A stretch of DNA of 64,000 bases, from positions 1 to 64,000 of the forward strand of contig NZ_PZZZ01000003.1 in the NCBI RefSeq assembly GCF_003046475.1, written 5' to 3'. The notes beneath the pieces were generated by a model. It was not told the origin of the DNA, did no database searches, and saw only the letters and a program-made list of their open reading frames with translations. How positions within the stretch are numbered: position 1 is the stretch's first letter; each line of letters starts with the position of its first letter. A program made the translations under genes and the position numbers. This DNA comes from Mycoplana dimorpha. GTDB lineage: Bacteria; Pseudomonadota; Alphaproteobacteria; Rhizobiales; Rhizobiaceae. Positions 48,447-57,759 of this stretch are shown one piece after another.

Positions 48447-48884
48447 TCAAGCACTCGGCATTTCCTGCACCGGGCCACCGTTGCCGGAACGGCGCTCCCG
48501 CATGAAGCGATCGAACTCTTCCCTGTCCTTGGCCCTGCGCAGCTCACGCACGTAGGTTTCGAACTCCTCGCGCATCTCGTCGAGCTTGCGGCGCTCTTCC
48601 TCGATACGGTTCAGTTCGGCTTCGCGCCATTCGTCGAAGGCGACGTTGCCCGAGCCGAACCCGGGACCGCGGAAACCGCGAAAGCCACGAGAGCGTCCGC
48701 GGCAGGAGGCGAAGAAGCCGTCCGCGGCGTCGTTGGCATCTTTCTTGAAGCTCTTCAACCGTTCGCCGAACACGATGTAGGCGAGCATGGCCAGGCCCAG
48801 GGGCCAGAAGACCATAAAGCCCAGCACCATCAGCGCGATGGTCGCAGGCGTCCAGTCAGGACGCAAGAATGCAGACTGGTTCAT
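48447..48884 (-). CDS. DUF2852 membrane protein with coiled-coil tail
   Basis: This 145-residue alphaproteobacterial protein has unknown function. One or two hydrophobic segments near the start (IALMVLGFMVFWPLGLAMLAYIVF) are followed by a Gly/Arg-rich hinge (RGRSRGFRGFRGPGFG) and a highly charged helix with coiled-coil pattern (EEERRKLDEMREEFETYVREL). I chose ATG 48884, preceded by GAGGA, over an in-frame TTG at 48890. It may tether a soluble helix to the inner membrane. There is no clue to partners. Confidence 0.8.
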   Translation of the reverse strand: MNQSAFLRPDWTPATIALMVLGFMVFWPLGLAMLAYIVFGERLKSFKKDANDAADGFFASCRGRSRGFRGFRGPGFGSGNVAFDEWREAELNRIEEERRKLDEMREEFETYVRELRRAKDREEFDRFMRERRSGNGGPVQEMPSA

Positions 48885-49024
48885 TTGCAATCTTCCTCAC
48901 ATTCGGCGGATCGCCACAATGGCGCCCGATGATTTCGATGTGGTAAGACCGCTATGCTGCTTCAAGGCGCCACCCGGGGGAATCGGACAAGCGCCTGAAA
49001 GCTCCGCGAAAATTCGGCTGCCAA

Positions 49025-50305
49025 CTAGGTGGTACGGGCCTTGCCGCGCTTTATGACGCCTTGCACGGCCTTCTCGCCGCGGCCGTGTTCGGCGATGAAG
49101 GAAAGGATGCGCGGAGCGATCTCGCGGCGGAATCGGGAGCCGTTGAAGACGCCGTAGTGGCCGACATCCGGCTGCATGTAGTGCATCCGCATGCTCGCGG
49201 GGATATTGGTGCAGATCTTCTGCGCCGCTCGGGTCTGTCCAACGCCGGATATGTCGTCGTTCTCGCCCTCGACGGTCAGAAGCGCCACGTTGCGGATTGC
49301 CGTCGTGTCGACGCGCCGGCCGCGGTGCATCATCTCACCCTTCGGAAGGGCGTGCTGCATGAACACCGTCTCGACCGTCTGCAGGTAGAACTCGGCGGTC
49401 ATGTCCATGACCGCGAGATACTCGTCGTAAAAATCGCGGTGCTTTTCGGCCGCATCGCCGTCGTTCTTGACCAGGTGTTCAAAGAACTCGCGGTGTGCCA
49501 CGAGGTGACGGTCGAGGTTCATCGACATGAAGCCGGAGAGCTGCAGGAACCCCGGGTAGACCATGCGCATGAAGCCCGGCTGCGGCCACGGCACCGGCAT
49601 GATGACATTGTCGCGGAACCAGTCGATCGGACGCTCCTCCGCAAGCCGGTTGACGGCGGTCGGATTGACGCGTGTATCGATCGGCCCGCCCATCAGCGTC
49701 ATCGATGACGGGGCGAGCGGATCCCTGTCCTCCTCCATTAGCGAGACGGCCGCCAGCACCGGCACCGCCGGTTGGCAGACGGCGATCACATGCGTGTCCG
49801 GGCCGATCGCATGCAGCATCTGGATGACGTAGTCGATGAAATCGTCGAGATCGAAGGACCCTTCCGAGAGCGGCACCATCCGCGCGTCGACCCAGTCGGT
49901 TATGTAAATCTCGGCGTGCGGCAGCATCGCTTCCACGGTGCCGCGCAGCAGCGTTGCATAGTGGCCGGACATCGGCGCCACCATGAGGATCTTCGGGTCG
50001 CGGCGGTGGGCGGCCGGCAGGCAGCGTTCGAAATGGACGAGATTGCAGAACGGCAACTGCCAGACGATCTTCTCGTGGACGGATACATCTTCGCCGTCGA
50101 CCACGGTTTCGTGCAGCCCGAATGACGGCTTGCCATAGCGGCGGGTGACGCGCTCGAGTACCTCCAGCCCCGCCGCCATCGTCCTGCCGAGATAGGTGTG
50201 GGAGATCGGATTGAGCGGATTGCGATAGGCGAGCCGCATCTGATCGGCGACGGCACGCCACGGCGCCAACATCGCATGATTGAACTCATACAGCTGATAG
50301 TACAT
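49025..50305 (-). CDS. phaZ: intracellular poly(3-hydroxybutyrate) depolymerase PhaZ
   Basis: This enzyme mobilises stored PHB in the cytosol. It has 426 residues from ATG 50305 (MYYQLYEFNHAML). It belongs to the alpha/beta-hydrolase family with a cysteine nucleophile: the lipase-like box is VIAVCQPAVPVLAA with Cys177. The C-terminal His block GHYGVFNGSRFR is also typical. It stands alone, about 170 bp from the sugar cluster, without phaC or phasin genes nearby. The frame extends 43 codons upstream, but that part is non-homologous. Confidence 0.93.
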   Translation of the reverse strand: MYYQLYEFNHAMLAPWRAVADQMRLAYRNPLNPISHTYLGRTMAAGLEVLERVTRRYGKPSFGLHETVVDGEDVSVHEKIVWQLPFCNLVHFERCLPAAHRRDPKILMVAPMSGHYATLLRGTVEAMLPHAEIYITDWVDARMVPLSEGSFDLDDFIDYVIQMLHAIGPDTHVIAVCQPAVPVLAAVSLMEEDRDPLAPSSMTLMGGPIDTRVNPTAVNRLAEERPIDWFRDNVIMPVPWPQPGFMRMVYPGFLQLSGFMSMNLDRHLVAHREFFEHLVKNDGDAAEKHRDFYDEYLAVMDMTAEFYLQTVETVFMQHALPKGEMMHRGRRVDTTAIRNVALLTVEGENDDISGVGQTRAAQKICTNIPASMRMHYMQPDVGHYGVFNGSRFRREIAPRILSFIAEHGRGEKAVQGVIKRGKARTT

Positions 50306-50476
50306 TCGGGAATCACCTCTCGTGAATTCCAAGGCCACCCGGCCGCCGCGCCGGGCAAGAGGCATTTCTTGGCCTTTTGCAGGTGCTAACACACTATCAG
50401 GTTTTCGCTGCAGGGCAACAGAACTGCGCGGCAATGAACGGCGGAAGCGGCGCCGCAGCGGCCGATCGAAAGACGC

Positions 50477-51208
50477 TCAGCCTGTCCAGCCACCGTCGAT
50501 GATGTAGGCCTGCCCGGTGGTGTAGGTCGCGCCGGAGAGGTATACGGCGAGGTCGGCGATCTCCTCCGGTGTGCCGATCCGCCCCATCGGCTGGCGGGCG
50601 ATGAAGGCGGCACGGGCCGCCTCGTAATCACCGCCGGCGCGCATGCGCTCCTGCAACGACGGGCTTTCCACGGTTCCCGGGCAGATGGCGTTGCAGCGGA
50701 TGCCCTGGCCGACATAGTCGGCCGCGACCGACTTCGTCAGCCCGATCACGGCAGCCTTGGTCACCGAATACGCGAAGCGGTTCGGCACGCCCTTGACGCT
50801 GCTCGCCACCGAAGACATGTTGACGATGGCGCCGCCGCCGCGGGCCAGCATGCCTGGCAGCACTGCACGGATGGTGCGCACCATCGACCGGACGTTGAGG
50901 TCCCAGGCGAAGTCCAGATCATCGTCATTCAACTCCAGCACCGAGCCACCATGGACGACGCCGGCGCAGTTGAACAGGATGTCGACCGGACCGATTTGGG
51001 CGGCGACTTCCGTCACGGCCTTGGCGTCCAGCACGTCCAGCAACCGCGTGGAAATTCCCTCGGCAGCCAGCGTACCGAGCGTTTCGGCGTTGATGTCGGT
51101 GGCGATGACGCTCGCGCCGGCCCGCTTGTAGGCCAAGGCCGAGGCGCGGCCGATCCCCTGCCCCGCCGCCGTCACGAGCGCGGTCTTTCCTGTCAGATTT
51201 GCAGTCAT
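50477..51208 (-). CDS. SDR dehydrogenase, 2-keto-3-deoxy-L-fuconate type
   Basis: This 243-residue short-chain dehydrogenase has NAD loop VTAAGQGIGRA and the Ser-Tyr-Lys triad in NMSSVASS and FAYSVTKAA. Long stretches (SVASSVKGVPNRFAYS, CNAICPGTVESPSLQER) strongly resemble the 2-keto-3-deoxy-L-fuconate 4-dehydrogenase of Xanthomonas and its human homologue BDH2. With FucU and a sugar dehydrogenase in the cluster, oxidation of 2-keto-3-deoxy-L-fuconate is the likely job. It is the last gene of the cluster on the minus strand, 48 bp after the permease. Confidence 0.87.
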   Translation of the reverse strand: MTANLTGKTALVTAAGQGIGRASALAYKRAGASVIATDINAETLGTLAAEGISTRLLDVLDAKAVTEVAAQIGPVDILFNCAGVVHGGSVLELNDDDLDFAWDLNVRSMVRTIRAVLPGMLARGGGAIVNMSSVASSVKGVPNRFAYSVTKAAVIGLTKSVAADYVGQGIRCNAICPGTVESPSLQERMRAGGDYEAARAAFIARQPMGRIGTPEEIADLAVYLSGATYTTGQAYIIDGGWTG

Positions 51209-51256
51209 TCCCTCATCCTTGCCCTTGGATTTCTATTGCTATGCGGCCGCTGTTGG

Positions 51257-52231
51257 TCAGCGGCTGCTGCGCCGCCGCAACTGGTCGAAATAGACGATCA
51301 CGATGATCAGCACGCCGGTAATGATGCGCTGCCAGAACGAGTTGACGTTTAGGAGGTTCGCGCCGTTGTTGATGGTGGCGAGGATGAAGGCGCCGATCAG
51401 CGGGCCGTGGACCGAACCGATCGCGCCGAACAGGCTGGTGCCGCCGATAACCGAGGAGGCGATCGCCTGCAGTTCCCACCCTTCCGCCTGCGTCGCGTTG
51501 CCGATGCCGATGCGGGAGGCGAGCAGGACGCCGACGAAGGCCGCGCAGGTGGCCGACAGGATATAAGCCGTGTAGATCGTGCGGGTGACGTTGACCCCTG
51601 ACAGGCGCGCCGCCTCGCTGTTGGAACCGACGGCGAAGAGATAACGGCCCCAGCGGCTGAGATGCAGGAAGACGTAGGCCGGCACCGCAATCAGAATGAC
51701 CATCCAGAAAAGGCTGGGGATGCCGAGAAAATCGGCGCGCGCGAAGTTAGTGAACGCCTCGTTGGTGATCGAAATGGTTGAGCCGTTGGTGATCAGGAGG
51801 CCGATGCCGCGCAACGCCGTGAGCGTCGCAAGCGTGATGATGAACGGCGGCAGGCCCATCCGGACAATACCGAAGCCATGAAACGCGCCGATCGCAACGC
51901 CCAGAAGCAGCGTCGCCGCAATTGCAATCCAGAGTGGCACTCCGGCCTGCAGCAGCCAAGCCAGGATGACGCTCGAAAAGCCGACGATCGCGCCGACCGA
52001 CAGGTCGATGCCGGCGGTGATGATGACGAAGGTCTGTCCGACTGCGAGGATCGCCGTCATCGCGCCCTGCCGCAGCAGGTTGGAAATGTTCAGCGGGGTC
52101 CAGAAGCTGGCGGTCGCGAAACCGAGTACGATCCAGAGGGCGAGCAGCAGGCCTATCAGGGTCAGACTGAAGAGGACGTTCATCCCGCGCCGTGGTGCGG
52201 CTGCGGCGCTTTCCGTCGAAGTGATGGCCAT
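51257..52231 (-). CDS. sugar ABC transporter permease (RbsC type)
   Basis: This 324-residue inner-membrane protein has about 8-10 hydrophobic helices. Family blocks are GQTFVIITAGIDLSVGAIVG and the EAA-like loop AVGSNSEAARLSGVNV. It is the channel subunit of a CUT2-type importer. ATG 52231 follows GGGAG. It lies 30 bp after the ATPase gene. The neighbouring FucU suggests fucose or a related 6-deoxy sugar as substrate. Confidence 0.93.
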   Translation of the reverse strand: MAITSTESAAAAPRRGMNVLFSLTLIGLLLALWIVLGFATASFWTPLNISNLLRQGAMTAILAVGQTFVIITAGIDLSVGAIVGFSSVILAWLLQAGVPLWIAIAATLLLGVAIGAFHGFGIVRMGLPPFIITLATLTALRGIGLLITNGSTISITNEAFTNFARADFLGIPSLFWMVILIAVPAYVFLHLSRWGRYLFAVGSNSEAARLSGVNVTRTIYTAYILSATCAAFVGVLLASRIGIGNATQAEGWELQAIASSVIGGTSLFGAIGSVHGPLIGAFILATINNGANLLNVNSFWQRIITGVLIIVIVYFDQLRRRSSR

Positions 52232-52261
52232 GTGCGTCTCCCTCTTCGCTCTTCCTGTCGC

Positions 52262-53815
52262 TCAGATGCCGATCGCTTCGGCAAGCACGTCCTCATGGCT
52301 GGCGGCATGGAAATCATGGCTGCCGACCAGGTGGCCGGCCCGAAACACATGCAACCGGTCTGCCAGCTCGTAGACCTCCGGCAGGTAGGACGAGATCAGG
52401 ATAATGCCGGCGCCCGCCTTCAAGAGCTTGGCAAACAGCCGGTAGATCTCCGCCTTCGTTCCGACATCGACCCCGACCGTCGGCTCGTCGAAGATGAAGA
52501 GCCGAGCGCCGTGGCTCAGCCACTTGCCGATAACGATCTTCTGCTGGTTGCCGCCCGACATCGACGAGACGAGCACGCGCTGGCTCGGCGTCTTGATGCT
52601 GAGGTCGCGGATCTGCTGGTCGGCGTTGCTTGCCGCCTCGGCCCGCCCGATCACCGGGCCGTGGCTCAGCCGCCGGAGGATGGGCAGGTTGATGTTGAGG
52701 CCGATCGGCAGATTGAGGCAGAGGCCCTGGTCGCGGCGGCTTTCCGGAGCCAGCGCGATGCCCAGTTCCATGGCGGCCCGCTCGTCCTTGATATCGACCA
52801 TCCGGCCCATCCAGTGGACCTCGCCCGCCGAAACCGGATGGCGGCCGTAGAGACCCAGCGCAAATTCGCTCCGCCCCGCCCCAATGAGCCCGTATAGACC
52901 GACGATCTCGCCGGCCCGCACGGACAGCGAGACATTCTCGAAGCCGGGGCCGGAGAGGCCGCGCGTTTCGAGGATGGTCTCGCCGAAGGCAATCTTCTCC
53001 TTGTGGTAGATCTGCTCGATCGAGCGATTGATCATCAGCGCAATCAACTCGTTCTCGTCCGTCTCGGCAATTTTGCGCGTGCCGACATGGGTGCCGTCGC
53101 GCAGCACCGAGACCCGGTCGGCGATTTCGAACACCTCCTCCATGCGATGGCTGATGTAGACGATCGTCACGCCCTCGCTCTGCAGGCGACGGATCAGCTT
53201 GAACAGCTGCGCCGATTCCTGGCGCGTCAAATAGGCGGTCGGCTCGTCGAAGATCAAAAACTGCGTGCCGCGCATGGCGGCGCGGGCGGTGGCGACGAGC
53301 TGCTGCTGGCCGATCGTCAGCGAACCCAGCGGCACGTGCGCCGGCAGGCCGAACCCGAGATCGTCGAGCACGGCCTGCGCCATCTTCTCCATCTGCCGTT
53401 TACGCATCAGCCCATTGCGGTTGATCTCGTCGCCAAGGAACAGGTTGGCGGCCACCGTGAGGTGGGGACAGAGCACCACCTCCTGGTGCACGGCGTTGAT
53501 GCCGCGGGCGATCGCCTCGTTGGGCGTGGCGAGCGCGACCGGATGGCCGCACCAGATTATCTCGCCGGCGGTGCGCGGGATGACGCCGGTCAGGAGCTTG
53601 ATCAGCGTCGACTTGCCGGCGCCGTTTTCGCCGACGATCGCATGGATCTCTCCCGCCAGGAACGTCATCGTCGCAGGCTTGAGCGCCTGAACGTAGCCGT
53701 AATTCTTCTGAAGGCCCTTCAGTTCGAGGATGGGCGCGCCCAACGGAACACGATTTGCCTCGGTCAGCCTGGCGCTGCTGTCGTCGTGGCGATGGGCAAC
53801 CTGTTCCAGGGTCAT
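52262..53815 (-). CDS. sugar ABC transporter ATP-binding protein (RbsA type)
   Basis: This 517-residue protein has two fused ABC domains. The first has a canonical Walker A (GENGAGKSTLIKLL), signature-like LTIGQQQLVATARA and Walker B LIFDEPTAYL. The second has the degenerate Walker A GLIGAGRSE normal for CUT2 ATPases, the signature SGGNQQKIVIGK and FDEPTVGVD. It energises the importer with the adjacent permease and binding protein. ATG 53815 follows GAGGAAGG; the frame is open 23 codons upstream without homology. Confidence 0.94.
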   Translation of the reverse strand: MTLEQVAHRHDDSSARLTEANRVPLGAPILELKGLQKNYGYVQALKPATMTFLAGEIHAIVGENGAGKSTLIKLLTGVIPRTAGEIIWCGHPVALATPNEAIARGINAVHQEVVLCPHLTVAANLFLGDEINRNGLMRKRQMEKMAQAVLDDLGFGLPAHVPLGSLTIGQQQLVATARAAMRGTQFLIFDEPTAYLTRQESAQLFKLIRRLQSEGVTIVYISHRMEEVFEIADRVSVLRDGTHVGTRKIAETDENELIALMINRSIEQIYHKEKIAFGETILETRGLSGPGFENVSLSVRAGEIVGLYGLIGAGRSEFALGLYGRHPVSAGEVHWMGRMVDIKDERAAMELGIALAPESRRDQGLCLNLPIGLNINLPILRRLSHGPVIGRAEAASNADQQIRDLSIKTPSQRVLVSSMSGGNQQKIVIGKWLSHGARLFIFDEPTVGVDVGTKAEIYRLFAKLLKAGAGIILISSYLPEVYELADRLHVFRAGHLVGSHDFHAASHEDVLAEAIGI

Positions 53816-53930
53816 GACCTTCCTCCTCGGTGTGGACCCGTTCGTTTCGGCGATGCTCCGGGTCTCCTCCACGCGCCGGCGCAACGACGAAGGGCGGCCG
53901 CGCCAGCCATGCCGGCGCGACCGTTACATT

Positions 53931-54920
53931 CTACTTGATCTTCGGATTGAGCAGCGCGTCGATCTTTGGCTCGTTCATATTGGCCTTGGTGACAAGGTTC
54001 GCCCCGGTGTCGACGAAGGTCTCGACCTTTTCGCCCTTGGAGACCGCAAGAGCGGTCTTCACCCCGTCATAGCCCATGCGATAGGGGTCCTGCACGACGA
54101 GGCCGGCAAGCGCGCCTTCCTTCAGGAAGCCGACGGTCTTGTCGTCGCTGTCGAAGCCGATCACCTTGATCTTGTCGCCGAGCTTGTTTTCAGCGATCGC
54201 CTGGCCGACGCCCTGGGCCATGATCAGGTTCGAGGCGAAGACGCCGACGAGATTGGGGTTGGCGGTGATCAGGTCAGTCATCATGTTGAGACCGGTCGTG
54301 GCCTGGCCGTCGGCATACTTGTCGGCAACCACCTTGAAACCCGGATACTTGGTCTTGACCTGGTCGAGGAAGCCCTCGCGCCGCTGGTCGAGCGAGCCGA
54401 CACCCGGGAGACTGGTGATGATGGCGACCTCGCCTTCTTCCTTGCCGGTCGCTTCCTTGATCGCGGCAGCGAGCCCGTCGGCAGCGATGCGGCCGCCTTG
54501 GACGTTATCGGTCGTCAGGAACGAGGTGAATGCCTTGGAATCGGCCGCTGAATCGATGCCGATGATCGGCACGGCTTTTGCGGCCTCGTCGATCGGCTTG
54601 CCGAGCGCCTTGAACTCGGTCGGTGCGATCACGACCGCGGCCGGACTGCCCGCGACGGCATTCTCCAGAATGCTGATCTGGCCGTTGATGTCTGATTCCG
54701 ACTGGGCCCCGAGTTCCGGGACGTTGACGTTGAGGTCCTTGCCGGCCGCGCGAGCGCCGGCCAGAACGATTTGCCAGTAGAATGAGGTCGTATCCTTGAC
54801 GATGATCGGGATCGTGACAGTCTGGGCGAAGGATGGGAATGGGGCCATCGTCGCTAGCATGGCGGCGCCTGCGAGCGCGGTGAAGGAGCGGCGTGTCACA
54901 AGCTTCTTGGCGATGCGCAT
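53931..54920 (-). CDS. sugar ABC transporter periplasmic binding protein (RbsB type)
   Basis: This 329-residue protein has a signal peptide with twin arginines (KKLVTRRSFTALAGAAMLA…SFA), followed by a type I periplasmic sugar-binding fold (TIPIIVKDTTSFYWQIVLAG, IIGIDSAADS, VIGFDSDDKT). It delivers sugar to the neighbouring permease. ATG 54920 follows AGAGGAGAAG. It is separated from fucU by 187 bp that contains a small palindrome (55069-55082), possibly a promoter region for the transporter. Confidence 0.93.
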   Translation of the reverse strand: MRIAKKLVTRRSFTALAGAAMLATMAPFPSFAQTVTIPIIVKDTTSFYWQIVLAGARAAGKDLNVNVPELGAQSESDINGQISILENAVAGSPAAVVIAPTEFKALGKPIDEAAKAVPIIGIDSAADSKAFTSFLTTDNVQGGRIAADGLAAAIKEATGKEEGEVAIITSLPGVGSLDQRREGFLDQVKTKYPGFKVVADKYADGQATTGLNMMTDLITANPNLVGVFASNLIMAQGVGQAIAENKLGDKIKVIGFDSDDKTVGFLKEGALAGLVVQDPYRMGYDGVKTALAVSKGEKVETFVDTGANLVTKANMNEPKIDALLNPKIK

Positions 54921-55068
54921 AACTTCTCCTCTCTGGTGCGTTCTCCTCCGGGAAACCGATCTGCCGAACGCAGGCGGTCGGTCGTTATGGATCAAAATCG
55001 AAAGATTGCATTCCTTGTCCTGATGCGCTTCCAGCTGTCTCGCTGAGCGTCCCCGGCTCAACTTGTGT

Positions 55069-55082
55069 TTGCGTGAACGCAA
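55069..55082. promoter_or_regulatory. small palindrome upstream of the ABC transporter genes
   Basis: TTGCG-TGAA-CGCAA is a 5-4-5 inverted repeat, 149-162 bp before the binding-protein start. It could be an operator for a sugar-responsive regulator. No regulator gene is in the cluster and the repeat is short, so this is tentative. Confidence 0.3.
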
Positions 55083-55107
55083 CTGAACCACTCGTTCATG
55101 ATTTCTG

Positions 55108-55590
55108 TCAACGTGGATCCATTTGTTGCCCTTCAGGGGATCGCCCAGCCTGGAAGGCCTCATGCGGATGCACGACGCCCTTGCGGAGGATGATGTTACC
55201 GTAGAGCCGGTACTCCGTCGTTGCGACGATACAGGCCGCGCGCCTCGCCAGATCGTAGAAGGCGAAGCGTTCGACCGAGTGTACGACGAAACTGCCGGCC
55301 AGCCGCGACACGACCTTCTGGAACTCGGCGCAGACCGGCGGCACCGCAGCAGGGTCGTCGACGACCTGCATTCGCCAGGCGGACTCGGGCACGAAGGTGT
55401 CGAGCGGCATGTGCGACAGGACGGCCTCGGTCATCGCGATGGCGTCGACACCGTCGGCGCGGATCACCTTCGGGCCCATGGAAGTGGCCGGAAAGTTCGC
55501 GTCGGCGATAACGATGTCGTCGCCATGCCCCATCGACCGCAGCGCGTGCAGGAGATCGGGACCGAGCAGGGGATGGATTCCTTTCAACAT
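55108..55590 (-). CDS. fucU: L-fucose mutarotase FucU (RbsD/FucU family)
   Basis: This 160-residue RbsD/FucU family protein interconverts alpha and beta anomers of L-fucose (or a related sugar). The family pattern includes His22 in SMGHGDDIVIADANFPA and the C-terminal AACIVATTEYRLYGNIIL, with the Tyr that separates FucU from RbsD. It lies between the importer and the aldo/keto reductase, and so hands the right anomer to the sugar dehydrogenase. Confidence 0.9.
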   Translation of the reverse strand: MLKGIHPLLGPDLLHALRSMGHGDDIVIADANFPATSMGPKVIRADGVDAIAMTEAVLSHMPLDTFVPESAWRMQVVDDPAAVPPVCAEFQKVVSRLAGSFVVHSVERFAFYDLARRAACIVATTEYRLYGNIILRKGVVHPHEAFQAGRSPEGQQMDPR

Positions 55591-55617
55591 GCGCTTGCAC
55601 TCCCGATCTGAATACCT

Positions 55618-56637
55618 CTACTGCCGCACCGCCTCGCCCATGAGCGGCGGCGCGACGAGACTGAAAGCCTCGGCCTCTGCATAAAGCGTTTCCGGAACCG
55701 GCAATCGCATCAACCCGGCGTTGCGGTGCAGGCTCGACGGTTGGGCGGTGCCGAGCAGGACGGAGGCGACGGCGGGGTGCCGCAACGGAAATTGCATTGC
55801 GGCCGCCGCAAGAGGCACGCCGCTCTTCCGCGCCAGTCCCTCCAGCGCCCGCACCCGGCCGAGCACGTCATCCGTCGCCGGCATGTAGTCGAAGTGGGCA
55901 CCGTCGACCGGCCCCGTCGCCAATATGCCGGAATTGAAGACACCGCCGATGACGAGGGAGGTGTTGCGCGCCGTGCAGAGCGGCAACAGCTCCGCGACGG
56001 CCGAGCGGTCCAGCAAGGTATACCGGCCGGCAAGCAGGATACAGTCGAGCGGCGCCCGCTTCATCACCTCGAGGCAGACGGGCACTTCGTTGACGCCGAG
56101 CCCATAGGCCTTGATGGTGCCTGCAGACTTCAGCTCCTCCAGCGCCTTCAGGCCCGAATCCATCAGCGCCCGGAGATGGAAGGCATTGCGCTCGGCCCCG
56201 TGAGTATAGACCCCGATGTCGTGGACGTAGAGGATGTCGATGCGGTTCAGCCCCAGACGAGCATGGCTCAGTTCCAGCGATCGCATGATGCCATCGTAGC
56301 TGTAGTCATAGCGCACGTCGAAGGGGAGCGGATCGACGTAACCGTAGTTGGGCACCTGGTCGTCGGCGACGGGAAACATGATCCGCCCGACTTTCGTGGA
56401 CAGGACCCATTCCTTGCTCGGCTTGTCGCGCAGAAAATCGCCGACGACACGCTCGGCGCGGCCAAAGCCATACCAAGGTGCGGTGTCGAAATAGCGGATC
56501 CCCTCGTCCCAGGCCGCCTTCAGGGTGTTGACCGCCGTCTGGCGCGGGCAGGCCCGATAAAGGCCTCCGAGCGGAGCCGTACCGAAGCTGTATTCGGTAA
56601 CCGCAAGGTCGGTCGTGCCGATGGTCCTCGTGCGCAT
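55618..56637 (-). CDS. aldo/keto reductase, L-fucose dehydrogenase type
   Basis: This 339-residue AKR-fold enzyme has the catalytic tetrad recognisable as Asp-Tyr in YFDTAPWYGFGRAER, Lys in VLSTKVGR and His in ILYVHDIG. It resembles D-threo-aldose 1-dehydrogenase/L-fucose dehydrogenase, which oxidises L-fucose to fuconolactone with NAD(P). A pyridoxal or other aldose role is possible, but the FucU neighbour favours fucose. ATG 56637 follows GGGAGGAGG. The 242-bp gap upstream to the aldolase gene shows no other gene. Confidence 0.88.
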   Translation of the reverse strand: MRTRTIGTTDLAVTEYSFGTAPLGGLYRACPRQTAVNTLKAAWDEGIRYFDTAPWYGFGRAERVVGDFLRDKPSKEWVLSTKVGRIMFPVADDQVPNYGYVDPLPFDVRYDYSYDGIMRSLELSHARLGLNRIDILYVHDIGVYTHGAERNAFHLRALMDSGLKALEELKSAGTIKAYGLGVNEVPVCLEVMKRAPLDCILLAGRYTLLDRSAVAELLPLCTARNTSLVIGGVFNSGILATGPVDGAHFDYMPATDDVLGRVRALEGLARKSGVPLAAAAMQFPLRHPAVASVLLGTAQPSSLHRNAGLMRLPVPETLYAEAEAFSLVAPPLMGEAVRQ

Positions 56638-56879
56638 CCTCCTCCCCGACCGGCCCTCTTGCGCTCACTGCCCCTCGCCTTGCGCCGCAAGCATGCCTTT
56701 GTCATTTATCGACAACAGACAGATCAGGGTCAACGGCTATTGTGTGGGCGCTTGTCATGACAGTCGGCCAAGTGCTGCGCTCGTGCCCATGACGCATGGG
56801 CACAGAAGATATAGCGCCGACGCGCGAAACGCTGCTGGAGCCGTTTGGGCTAGATACGACGAATGTTCGGCCCGGTGGC

Positions 56880-57683
56880 CTAGTACCCCCCACCCCGTTT
56901 GTTCGAAGACGGGGCTTCACCCAGAAAATCGCGTCGCAATCCGTCCAGTGCCGCCGAAAGGCTGGTGACGTCGGTGCCAATCGCCATGAAATCGGCACCC
57001 ATGGCGCGGTATTCGTGCGCCTGGTCGAGGGCCAGCGTCATGATTCCGCGCGCCTTGCCGTGCGCATGCGTTCGGGCAAAGGCATCGCTGATCGCTTCCC
57101 GCACCGGCCCTGCCGAAGGCCTGCCGAGATAGCCCATGTCCGCTGCGAGATCGGACGGCCCGATGAAGATTCCATCAACTCCTTCCACCGCTGCAATCTC
57201 GTCCAGCGCCGCCAGCCCGGCGCGGCTCTCGATCTGGAGCAGAAGACAGATCTCGTCGTCGGCGGTCTCCAGGTAATCCGGGATGCGGTTGAAGTTCGTT
57301 GCCCGGCCGAGCGCCGCGCCGACGCCGCGGATGCCGGCCGGCGGATAGCGCACGGCCCGCACCAGCGCGCGTGCCTGCTCGACGGTCTCCACCATCGGAA
57401 TGAGAAACGTCTGCGCGCCGAGGTCCAGCAGCTGCTTCAGGAGCCAGGCCTCGCCCATCGGCGGCCGGACGATCGGGTGACTTACACTGCCGCGAAGGGC
57501 GCCGAGCTGCGCCCCGATCAACGGCACGTCATTCGGTCCGTGCTCACCGTCGATCAGCAGCCAGTCGTAGCCGCTTCCCGCCGCGATCTCGGCGGCATAG
57601 GCGCTGCCGAGCGCCACCCACATGCCGAGCTGAAATCGGCCCTCCCGCAGGGCGGCCTTGAAATGGTTCTTCGGGGCGGGCAT
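56880..57683 (-). CDS. HpcH/HpaI family class II aldolase
   Basis: This 267-residue pyruvate aldolase-fold enzyme has LGMWVALGSAYAAEIAAGSG, the active-site LLIDGEHGPND, PMVETVEQA and IESRAGL. Relatives split 2-keto-3-deoxy acids (for example KDR or 4-hydroxy-2-oxoheptanedioate) into pyruvate and an aldehyde. Here the natural substrate would be 2-keto-3-deoxy-L-fuconate, giving pyruvate and lactaldehyde, which is inferred from context. ATG 57683 begins the homology. A terminator lies between it and the aldehyde dehydrogenase upstream. Confidence 0.88.
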   Translation of the reverse strand: MPAPKNHFKAALREGRFQLGMWVALGSAYAAEIAAGSGYDWLLIDGEHGPNDVPLIGAQLGALRGSVSHPIVRPPMGEAWLLKQLLDLGAQTFLIPMVETVEQARALVRAVRYPPAGIRGVGAALGRATNFNRIPDYLETADDEICLLLQIESRAGLAALDEIAAVEGVDGIFIGPSDLAADMGYLGRPSAGPVREAISDAFARTHAHGKARGIMTLALDQAHEYRAMGADFMAIGTDVTSLSAALDGLRRDFLGEAPSSNKRGGGY

Positions 57684-57719
57684 CGCGCTAATCCTCGGTG
57701 CAATGACGTAAAGAAAATG

Positions 57720-57744
57720 CACCGGCCGGTTCTCCCGGCCGGTG
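57720..57744 (-). terminator. terminator of the gabD-type gene
   Basis: A perfect 10-bp stem CACCGGCCGG/CCGGCCGGTG with a 5-base loop, followed on the minus strand by CATTTTCTTT. It lies about 15 bp past the dehydrogenase stop, so that gene may be a separate unit from the sugar operon. Confidence 0.75.
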
Positions 57745-57759
57745 AGGGATCGCTATCGT

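Noticed and set aside
53400-53470. Broken second Walker A in the RbsA-type ATPase as evidence of a pseudogene
   Set aside because: A degenerate second ATP site is normal in CUT2 sugar ATPases.
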